Shown in pieces: positions 55,538 to 64,000 of a stretch of 64,000 nt of DNA. The notes beneath the pieces were generated by a model. It was not told the origin of the DNA. It did no database searches and saw only the letters and a list, made by a program, of their open reading frames with translations. The position numbers and the translations under genes were made by a program. This DNA comes from Letharia columbiana (Eukaryota > Ascomycota > Lecanoromycetes > Lecanorales > Parmeliaceae). Each line of letters starts with the position of its first letter. Within the stretch, counting starts at the first letter, position 1. The DNA lies in the NCBI RefSeq assembly GCF_014066305.1, contig NW_023501064.1:62001-126000 (forward strand). The letters run 5' to 3'.

Positions 55538-55852
55538 ATGCCTTGGAGTCGCCTCCGGACTACCAGATCAGGTGATACCACGGGAGGCCTCCGTCGTCAC
55601 AGCACCATTGATCCTCTTCTATTTCCGAAACACCATGAGCAGAACTCCAACAACAGTACCTTGCGTCTCGGCCACGATGCCCTCGAGTCTGTCAAAACAC
55701 CGTCTCCACTCAGAAACTCGTTCGAACCTTCAGCGGTCGATCAGGCTACACCTTCTACCGAAAGAGCGGAGAGTCCAATGCTGCCCGAACAGCCACAGAA
55801 GCGTCAGCGATTCAGCATGCTGAAATATCGTCATGCTAGTGATCCTCAGGTT

Positions 55853-55888
<36 letters not shown>

Positions 55889-58800
55889 CTAGACGTCTGG
55901 AATGGGCTAATTGGATTGCTGTATATTAGATATCGAAGACAGCCAGAGATCATGGACTCACACCGGTGCCCCCTATGCCAACAGGTAAGGTCATGAATAC
56001 GAGGATGGCCTTCGGAGAAGAAAAAAGAGGGTGCTAATCAGCGGGCTTCTACAGCTCCCTCCATTGTTACCACAGCACCTCAAGACAGTCTGGATCCGAG
56101 TCGGAAGAAGATGTCAACATTTACATTGCCTCGCCGTCACAAACCATCAGAACTCACCAAGACGATTTCTTCCAAGCCATCAATGACCTCTCTATCCGAG
56201 ATGGCGTCGACTTCTCGTCAGAATACTGTAGACCCTACATTCGCCAACCCAAGCGCAAGAGAGTCCCGCATCACCTTCGAAGAACCAGATAGATTCAAGG
56301 GGCTGACTGCTCCCCCCGCATACGGCGATGACTCCAATTCCTCGTTGGCCTTGCCAGTCTCAAGGTTGTCAGAATCTTCCAGGTCAGAAGGGAGTCTTGG
56401 AGACCACGGGGTCTATGCAACGACAACGACAACCCACACAGTATCAACCACGACGACATTCTTTCGTCTTCCAAGACGTAAGAAGAACAAAGGCCCTCTT
56501 TTCCCCCTGCCAGTCAAAGTATCAACTCCAGAGCCACCTCAAAATACTGGCTTCACCCCGCGAGCATCGATTGGGGCCTGTACATCAGAAACTCCACGCC
56601 GTCTATCTCCTGCCCGCACTCCACCTCTAACTGCTGTACATCGTTCCTCTTATCCAGGTCATGACAGCAATGGGTTCACTTCTCCACTACCGTCTCCAAG
56701 TCATGTCCGGGGCGATATCTCTCGCATGGACTCCAACAACTCTCGGCAATCTAGGAGTTCTTCTCCTGTCCGGACTGACTCAGCGCCCTTTGGCCGCCGA
56801 GGCCGGTCCTCGACCAAGGGTTCTGTCAGGCAGAGTGGGGAGGATGAATCCCTGCCAACGCCTCCTTTGCCTATATCGGGTAGGACGTCCTCCTCAACCA
56901 CTGGAAGAGCAAGTCTCGGAGGGCTATTCAATTTATCTCGACTCAGACAGAATTCCGAGCCTTTACAGCTGCGGCAGGGCTCTAGTCATCCCGCTATCCC
57001 AGGCACGCCTATCTCGGCTGGATCAAAGTCTCAATCATTCAGCCTGAGTAGAGAACCTGTCATAGTTCCTCAGCGCCAAGAGGGAGACACACCGGCAAAG
57101 TATTTGATCCGGCTCGAGGAAGCTGTAAGCCGAGGCGTCGTTGCTACGATTCTGTCCCAGTCCAACGACGACTTTTTCAAGAATGTACTACGCAGCTACA
57201 TGCGAGGCTTCAAGTTCTTTGGCGATCCTCTTGACATGTCCACCAGAAAGTTGTTGATGGAAGTGGAACTTCCAAAAGAGACCCAGCAGATCGATCGAGT
57301 CCTTCAAGCTTTTGCAAACAGGTACCATGAATGCAACCCCGGAGTCTACGCGTCACCGGGTAAGTTCTATAGCTCTCTCCAATGGTTCAAAAATTGACAT
57401 ATATCATCTCCTAGATGAAGCATACTTCATAGCCTTTTCAATATTGATCCTTCATACCGACGTTTTCAATAAGAACAACAAGCACAAGATGCAGAAAAAC
57501 GATTACACCAAGAATGCGAGGGGCCAAGGTGTAGCTGACGAGATTTTGGAATGCTTCTATGATAACATTTCCTATACCCCCTTCATCCATGTAGAGGACG
57601 ATGTCGACATCAATGGAGAGCGAATCGTTGCCCGCAAGGCACGCAAAAACATTTTCGCAAGGCCTAGTACAGACTCTCTAGGCAAACCCTCTCGAGAACC
57701 CGTTGATCCTTACACGCTCATCTTGGATAACAGACTAGACTCCCTTCGTCCGTCGCTCAAAGATGTCATGATTTTAGACGACCATTATACATATCTTGGA
57801 ACAGCGCCGTCTCTAAATCTCGCCAATCTGAACAAGACCTTCTTCAAATCTGGTATCTTGCAAATAGTGTCCTCGAGGTCCCGACCAGAAGCTTTCATGT
57901 CACCAGAAACCATGGCGAACCCAGCAGAAGCCCATCCTGGAGTGGTTGACATCAAAATCACTAAAGTGGGTATACTTTGGCGCAAGGACATGAAGAAAAA
58001 GAAAGCTCGTTCGCCATGGCAAGAGTGGGGTGCGATATTGACAGGAGCTCAGTTGTACTTCTTTCGCAACACCACATGGATCAAAAGTTTGATGCATCAG
58101 CACGACTCTCACCACAAACACGGGCTTCCAGGGTCGCCTGTGGTTTTCAAACCTCCGCTCGAGCAATTCAAGCCTGACGTTTTAATGTCCACTGAGGATG
58201 CTGTGGCGTTGTTGGATACTACCTACAAGAAGCATAAGCATGCCCTGGTATTTGTGCGTCATGGAGGGTTCGAGGAGACTTTCTTGGCGGATAATGAAGC
58301 TGAAATGAATGACTGGCTTGCAAAGTTGAATTACGCTTCGGCATTTCGGACAGCTGGTGTACGCATGAGAGGTCTCATCGGAGGAAGTACTGATGGTCAA
58401 AAGACTCGCGCCATGCGTCGTTTGAATTCCGGCAACTCCGCACGATCGGTGCATACTACGCATAGTGAAGCATCGCTGCAAGATAACAAAGCCGATGCTG
58501 AACTTGCTCATCAAATCCAAGCAGCGAGACGACAGATTATGGCCCAAAAGATAGCGGAAGCAGACGCCAAGCTGAACGAGGCCGGTAAGCAGCTGGACAT
58601 ACAGCTACGGAATGCTAGGCATCTACAGATCTTAGCTCCCATACAGAACAAGACGAGGGAACAAATCGTGCTCGCTGCTGGTGGAATGGCTGCGAAGATT
58701 AAGTGGATGCGAATGGAGTATTGGCGCACACGATGTCACCGAGATATTCTTGCCATGGATCTCGAAGAAGACTTCAAGTCGAGTAATGACCGCCGTTCGG

Positions 58801-59837
58801 GGCATGACAGCGTAACAGGCTCGATTCTGCCAGCACCCTCGCCGGTAGGACCTGATTCCAAAAAGTTTGAACTCCCCGAAAGCTACCAGACAACTCCTCG
58901 AGCTACTCAACAAGCGGATTCTGCAGTGCGGCCTGCCACTCAGCCGTTACCAACAAAACCTTTCAGTATGGATGATGTCTTTGAGTCAATCCGGCCTTCA
59001 CTGTCAGGTATTAATCACAGATCAAAAGGCTCGTGGGAATTGCCGCCTTTGTCTTTCCAGCCAGCGAAGTCTTCCGTCAAGTCTGAATCTAGCATTGCAA
59101 TGGCCCAGCCGACTCGGCATTCCCTGGTACCTCGGCCATCTTCGCGCAGCGTAAGGGACACGCCTAAAGTATTGGACTCCAGCGATCTAGCTACAAAGCT
59201 GGTCACGCCCACTCAAAGTATGGATGAGAACGAACAAGAAGTGTTGCAAGAGGCCGGCCTTGTTGAACCAGAAAGTCCCTCCACTGCTAAGGCAAAGCGC
59301 CCAGATACATCCGACGGAGACACAACTCGGGAAAAATCCAAACCCTCGGAAACTGACTATGACGGAAGGTCTAGAGTTCGACGAAGTCTACATCGTACCT
59401 TACGCGATTCTCACCCTCCCACACATCATCGAAGCAGGAAAGGCAAAGATTCCGCCGGAAGTGCCGTTCCCACCGAAGACAATTCCTCTCTGACCGAAAG
59501 CGAAGGCTTAGCCCGCGGTACGGGGAGCTTTACTGTGCATGGAAAGAAGGCTTCGGTGATCACCTTTGGTTCGGAGTTGCAGAACATGTCCCCAGAAGAG
59601 CGCCTGAGGCTGCGGAAGCAGATGCAAAACGACGAGTCGAAGCTTTCTGTCCCATTGGCCATCGAGGACGAGGATGATGCTGCTAAATCTACTTTCGACC
59701 CTACTGCGAGGCGTGCTTCTGCTGTCAGTGGCAGCACCACCACTACAAGAAGTGCCCCCTTTGAAGAGAGCGTACAAGAGCAAGTGCAAACTGCAGAGCC
59801 CCCTGACGAGACATCCGAAGATATAAAGGACACATGA
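55538..59837 (+). CDS. Sec7-PH domain Arf/Arl GEF, SYT1-like
   Basis: Four exons, 55538-55849, 55930-55984, 56055-57359 and 57415-59837, encode 1,364 residues. A long Ser/Pro-rich N-terminus precedes a Sec7 domain (about residues 445-640). It has FKFFGDPLDMSTRKLLMEVE, ELPKETQQIDRVLQAFANRY, and, after intron 3, DEAYFIAFSILILHTDVFNK then NNKHKMQKNDY. The catalytic glutamate region (ELPKE) is intact. A PH domain follows at about 785-930 (VGILWRKDMKKKKARSPWQE, YFFRNTTW, then ETFLADNEAEMNDWLAKLNY), then a coiled coil and a disordered tail. Such proteins activate Arf/Arl GTPases at the Golgi or plasma membrane; architecture fits yeast Syt1, an Arl1 GEF. Intron 1 starts with a long CT microsatellite. 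The upstream start is uncertain by a few codons. Confidence 0.9.
55855..55884 (+). repeat. (TC)15 microsatellite at an intron start
   Basis: Fifteen uninterrupted TC units begin 5 bp inside the intron, just after the donor GTTGA at 55850-55854 of the Sec7-domain gene. Length is probably polymorphic. Confidence 0.95.
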
Positions 59838-60188
59838 TCAAACTCCTCAAACCCAGGCATTCTTTCATTTCTCGCTTTCATGCCTTCTAGCACTATTAAA
59901 AGTCTTCTCCTATTCTCCAAGATATAGACAGGGGTTTGGCCTCACTGGCAGGCGTCTCTTGTTTGGGATTCTCCTACCGTTGTTTTCAACGGTTGCACTG
60001 TTCGCTGGGCGAACGTTGCAGAAAATATAGTGACGGCTTGGGCGGTGTTTTGAGCTGGATGGCGTACGACCGCCGGCAGAGGATAGGTCCCCCATAGAGA
60101 GCGACTATGGACATGATGAGACAAATAGCATACTCATATTACCCCACACCTCACACTACAATTGCTCGTGACACATGCCATCTGTTGA
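59838..60188. other. Convergent 3' intergenic region, no gene seen
   Basis: Between the stop of the Sec7-domain gene (plus) and the stop of the KAS gene (minus). Short minus-strand frames lack any protein signature. Confidence 0.5.
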
Positions 60189-61750
60189 CTACTTTCCTTC
60201 ATACAGTCTAAAGCACAAGCTTGCATTGGTTCCACCAAACCCGAAACTGTTCGAGAGCACCACATTTACTTTACTCTTTTGCGCCTCCAGAGCAACGTAA
60301 TTGCAACTGAACTCCGATCCTTCCAAATCTGTCAAGTTCAATGTCGGCGGTAAGATCCCGTCTCTGATTGCCAAAACAGAGAACAATGCTTCCACTGCTC
60401 CTGCCGCACCCAGGAGATGTCCCACAGCACCTTTCGTACTGCTAACATTAATCTCCTTTGCATGCTTTTTACCGTTCTCTCCCAACATCAATGCCTTGAT
60501 TGCGCGGTTTTCGGCGAGGTCACCCAAGGAAGTGGAAGTAGCATGTGCATTTATATAATCGACACTGCCAGGTGGCAGAGAAGCATTCTTGAGCGCCAAA
60601 CGCATAGCACGAAAGGCACCATTACCGTCCGAGGGAGGGGCGGTCATGTGGTGCGCGTCAGAGGAGGTGCCATAGCCGGCAACCTCGGCATAGATGTGGG
60701 CACCACGAGCAAGTGCGTGGGGGAGAGACTCAAGGACGAGTACAGCAGCTCCTTCTCCAATCACGAAACCATCCCGAGCCGCATCGAATGGGCGAGAGGC
60801 CTGCTCAGGGGCATGATTGAAGGAAGTGGTTAGAGAGCGGGAGCGTTCGAACCCGACGAAGGCAAGAGGGTGGATGCAGGACTCTGAGCCACCAGCTATC
60901 ATTACGTCTGCGTCGCCAAAGGCAATGAAGCGTGAGGCGTCACCTATAGAGTGAGCCCCGGTGGTGCAGGCGGTTGTTGTGGCGTGGGAAGGGCCCTGAT
61001 CTGTGATCAGATGAAGTAGCACGGGTAGTAATGAGAAAATGCCAACCTTGAAGCCATATTTCATGGCTATGTGACCAGCAGCTAAATTTATGAGGAGCTT
61101 AGGTACGAACAAGGGAGAGACCTTTTTTGGACCCTGGGTGCTGTCAGGTCTTTTACTGTAGGACGATGGGTGGATAGAACTCACACCTTGGTAGAGATGG
61201 ATCGAGGTCTGATACTGCACTTCTAGACTTCCAATACCAGAGCCTAGACATACGCCCTGATATCCAGTTCAGCTGGATCGTGCTATTGGACATTTGGAAG
61301 AGTCATGCTTTACGGTCATTTCACGCTGATGATCAGTTTTTGGCCGCCATACCGCATCCTCGAGAGCCTCGCTCGAGGCCAGCATAGCGTACTGCATGAA
61401 TGTTGACATTCTGCGCTGCTCCTAAAGATTGTCAACGCCGTACTTCTTGTCAACAAGACGTAATCATATCTGGCGCACATCACCACTCAACCATTCGCCT
61501 GCAGTCCAGCCGCCATCCTCTTTCTTTCCCCGTGGAACGAGACCTGCGACTTGGCATTGCTGTTGCGCATGGGCTTCACTCCTGCCAGCAAGAGAGACAA
61601 TGCCACATTTGCTATCCAGCAATCTTTTCCAGGTACGCGGAGCACCTAAATCGTTCAGTCATGAATGTGTAGAATGGATGCATTCTCGGTCCATTTACCT
61701 AGTCCTAAAGGTGTCACTGCTCCCAGGCCTGTGACGACGACTCTTTGCAT
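60189..61750 (-). CDS. cem1: Mitochondrial 3-oxoacyl-ACP synthase (KAS, CEM1)
   Basis: Six exons, 61699-61750, 61479-61645, 61314-61421, 61185-61256, 61047-61133 and 60189-60995, form a 431-codon frame (430 aa). All junctions are GT-AG; two introns (51 nt each) are in frame. It starts [18 protein letters not shown], as usual for FabF/CEM1. The catalytic triad motifs are intact: Cys in [14 protein letters not shown], His in [11 protein letters not shown], His in [15 protein letters not shown], plus the C-terminal [12 protein letters not shown]. The enzyme condenses malonyl-ACP with acyl-ACP in mitochondrial type II fatty-acid synthesis, which supplies octanoyl-ACP for lipoate. Divergent from mitochondrial mL46 across 250 bp. 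Confidence 0.95.
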
Positions 61751-62000
61751 TTCATCTTTTCGCGACTCGTATGATTTGATGGATGTGATGGATTTTTAGA
61801 ATCGACAATGCCGAGGTGCGCTTGATAATAGGATTGATACGTCGGCCAAAGAGGGTTTAGCCTAATTCTAGGAAATAAATCTGATCATGCAAATGAGCAT
61901 TCAACAATGACTTGCGCTGGAAATTGAAACCAATCAATGTCATGACTCGCGACCATACCACAATTCAGCGACTGGCTTTGCGGTCAAGTATGTAGCCAAC
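61751..62000. promoter_or_regulatory. Bidirectional promoter of CEM1 and MRPL17
   Basis: Only 250 bp separate two head-to-head start codons of genes that both act in mitochondria, so co-regulation is plausible. No specific binding motif is identified with confidence. Confidence 0.55.
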
Positions 62001-63096
62001 ATGCTCCGTAAGTCATAAGTCTATACCTCAGGCTAATGTGCCAAGGACCGTCTACACCAATCTGCCGTACATGTCTCCATCAAATCCGCGCTGCCTCCAG
62101 CGCCGCCGCCTCCGTCGAGGCAGCTCCCATTGAACCTTCCCCTACCAATCGTGCACCACCACCTCTCACAGCTTCTCAGTCTCATTCCATCACCTACAAG
62201 TTGAAAGCCGCTGTCCTTCTCTCACGCCCGCCCCTCTTGACCCGCGATCTCACCCCTTTCGAGAAATCTTACTTCCTCTATCAACGTCGCCTAAATGAGC
62301 GTCTTGCTCTGCCATTCAGTCGTTACTTCTACTATCAGCGCGGCACGCCAGGAGACATCGATTGGAAGCGCAAGATAAAAGAGCGGAAAACACCCGCCCG
62401 AGATATCGGCGTATACAATGCTTATGGGGTGGAAGGATGGAATGATGAGTTACTGGTAGGGGATAGTGTAAGCGAGCCCGAGGAGCAAGTGGAGAGGCTT
62501 TTGAGTGATGCCGAGGTGGAGGTCAAGGAACGAGATGTCCCAGGGGAAGGGAAGGTAGTAAAGAAAGAGGAAGTAGAGAGGCCGTTGCCGAGGGTCACAG
62601 AGGCGGATCAAGCCGGCGATACGAAGAGTCTGAACAGGGCTTTGCAGAAGACGTTGTATTTGATTGTCAACAGAGGGAAAGGACGATGGGGGTTTCCTTC
62701 TGCTGAGTTGGCGAGACAAGAGAGCTTGCATACGGTAAGTCGATATCGTTCTGCAGCAGGCCGGGCTCGCGATGCTGAAACGAATTCTTGCAGAGTGCGG
62801 AGAGGACGATCGTCCAGACCGGTGGTGTGAACATGAATACTTGGGTCGTGGGAAATATACCAATTGGCCACCAGGTCTGCAACTACAGCCAAGGCATTGT
62901 CAACGAGGAGAAAGGGACAGTGCTGCGGGGAGAGAAAATATTCTTCATGAAAGCCAGGATCTTGGCCGGGCAAGCAAACCTGAAGGACAATCAATTTGGG
63001 CTTGAAGATTTTCAATGGTTGACGAAAGAGGAGATACAGAAAGCATTCGATCCACGAAATTGGAACGCCGTAAAAAACATACTACCTGAAAGGTAA
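62001..63096 (+). CDS. MRPL17: Mitochondrial large ribosomal subunit protein mL46
   Basis: Three exons, a 7-nt first exon at 62001-62007, 62046-62734 and 62794-63096, give 332 residues. The first exon (ATG CTC C) is followed by a perfect donor, GTAAGT, and the acceptor CCAAG at 62045. The protein then begins MLRPSTPICRTCLHQIRAAS, a typical mitochondrial leader. The middle matches mL46 (KAAVLLSRPPLLTRDLTPFE, YYQRGTPGDIDWKRKIKERK). The C-terminal Nudix-like part reads LYLIVNRGKGRWGFPSAEL, TGGVNMNTWVVGNIPIGHQV, EKIFFMKARILAGQANL and FQWLTKEEI. The next in-frame ATG (62036) would give a normal-looking ORF but lies in the intron. The start-exon choice is inferred. Confidence 0.9.
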
Positions 63097-63250
63097 GGAG
63101 GAGAAATCATGTATTGTATATATGTCATAGCGTGCATTGCACGGCGCGAATAAAATGTCTTGAACTCTGCCCTTCCTCTATAACGCAGCTAAAACTCACA
63201 TGCGGGGTCTCATTATCAGTCTGCCCATGCAATATGTCTTCCCTTTTTCA

Positions 63251-64000
63251 CTACACCACTGCTGATCGAGAAGGTGCACCATGGCAGCTAGTGAAGGTCG
63301 GAAGTATTTCAGCTTCGAAAACATTCGGGTTGTCTGAATTGTCGTTGCCATTAGTCGGAGTCTCTCCGTCTCTTTGGGAAACGTCAAAATCCAGTAACAC
63401 TCCATTAAGCTCAGGCAAAGTACCCAATTCTTTGTCGTTCTGCAACTGCTGATGCTGTGGATGTCTCTCTCTTCTGCGGTCGATTCTTCTCCGCCAGGGT
63501 TTATACAACAGTGCACTCAAGCCACCCAAAACGACAAAGGAGCCACAAATAGCACCACCTGCGGCCTCATGTCAAACGTGTTCGACGCAAGAGAGGTCTG
63601 GAACATTACCAATAACGTCATAATGGTCACCGGCTGCTGCAACTCCGCCCTGAGCGTCGACGTCAGTATTACTGCTGGGTAATCGGAATAGGTTGAAGTG
63701 CCCACCCAGAACTTACCTGAGGGCTGAGCAACGTTAAGGACCTGGATAGAGGTTTCGGAGTCAGCATTGCCTGTCCAAGAAAGATTCCCGGGCCACGGGA
63801 CAATCCTGAGGAGCAAATACTCCTTAGACATGTCTTCAGGCTCAAGGTTGAGGTCGGACGAGGGATTTCAGACGCCAAAAATACGTACGAGAGTCAACAG
63901 TTGAACAAATCCTATAATCATCGCTACCATAACCGTGATGACCGTGAGCACAATCGAATAATACAGTATAGCGATCTGATCCTTTGCAAGTGCTGTAGAG
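63251..64000 (-). CDS. Hypothetical membrane protein, 5' end beyond window
   Basis: The minus-strand gene enters from the right edge. Its readable exons are 63889-64000 or beyond, 63717-63840, 63610-63642 and 63251-63558, with phase-matched introns. The 33-nt exon uses acceptor GCGGAG and is the least certain. A strong membrane segment lies in the first exon (ILYYSIVLTVITVMVAMIIG), then a soluble stretch (PEDMSKEYLLLRIVPWPGNL). A second membrane segment (GGAICGSFVVLGGLSALLYK) is followed by a basic stop-transfer (PWRRRIDRRRERH) and a polar tail ending SRSAVV. The family is not recognised; it could be a sensor-like or tethering membrane protein. The N-terminus is outside the window. Confidence 0.58.

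Noticed and set aside
59426..59920. 164-codon minus-strand frame opposite the end of the Sec7-domain gene
   Set aside because: Ser/Val-rich shadow of a low-complexity tail; no independent evidence.

Overview
This window is nuclear DNA of a filamentous ascomycete (Pezizomycotina). The genes are compact, have many 45-75 nt introns (GTRNGT donors, CTRAY-type branch sites, YAG acceptors), and encode single-copy fungal housekeeping proteins. They alternate with very AT-rich blocks whose changes are C-to-T/G-to-A in CpA/TpG context, the mark of repeat-induced point mutation (RIP). I cannot fix the class or species from sequence alone.

Layout. (1) 1-4.75 kb, genic: a partial hypothetical gene, a weak small gene, a Nur1/Mug154-type nuclear rim protein, a 306-bp MITE in the shared promoter, V-ATPase subunit F, and an NPC2-type lipid transfer protein. 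(2) 4.9-7.8 kb: RIP-degraded block with a Tc1/mariner-like transposase relic. (3) 7.8-22.2 kb, genic: SET3-like PHD/SET protein, MTR10 karyopherin, SmE, 5-formyl-THF cyclo-ligase, ROT1, a 63-aa conserved-looking microprotein, and a long-chain acyl-CoA synthetase. (4) 22.2-24.2 kb: base-balanced but apparently gene-free DNA with minisatellites. (5) 24.2-44.6 kb: a large RIP-mutated block. It holds an old Ty3/Gypsy element whose integrase is split by a second, 6,985-bp Ty3/Gypsy element with 164-bp LTRs and a 5-bp target duplication, plus several palindromic or foldback repeats near its right edge. (6) 44.6-64 kb, genic: a foldback element abutting RKM5, two hypothetical genes, RAD4/XPC, ECM14, a Sec7-PH Arf-GEF, mitochondrial KAS (CEM1), mitochondrial ribosomal protein mL46, and a partial membrane protein.

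Functional groups: nuclear envelope and chromatin (NUR1, SET3), RNA processing and nuclear transport (SmE, MTR10), lipid and membrane metabolism (NPC2, FAA, SYT1-like GEF), ER/cell wall (ROT1, ECM14), vacuolar acidification (VMA7), one-carbon metabolism (FAU1), DNA repair (RAD4) and mitochondria (CEM1 and mL46, divergent from one 250-bp promoter). There are no operons; many neighbours are divergent or tightly convergent.

Exon boundaries were derived by hand from splice motifs, reading phase and family similarity. I ran no alignment or search. The best candidates for something undescribed are the repeat structures: the nested RIP-graded retroelements, the plus/minus/plus palindromic repeat at 43.45-43.77 kb, the coding-like foldback at the RKM5 promoter, and the MITE between NUR1 and VMA7.
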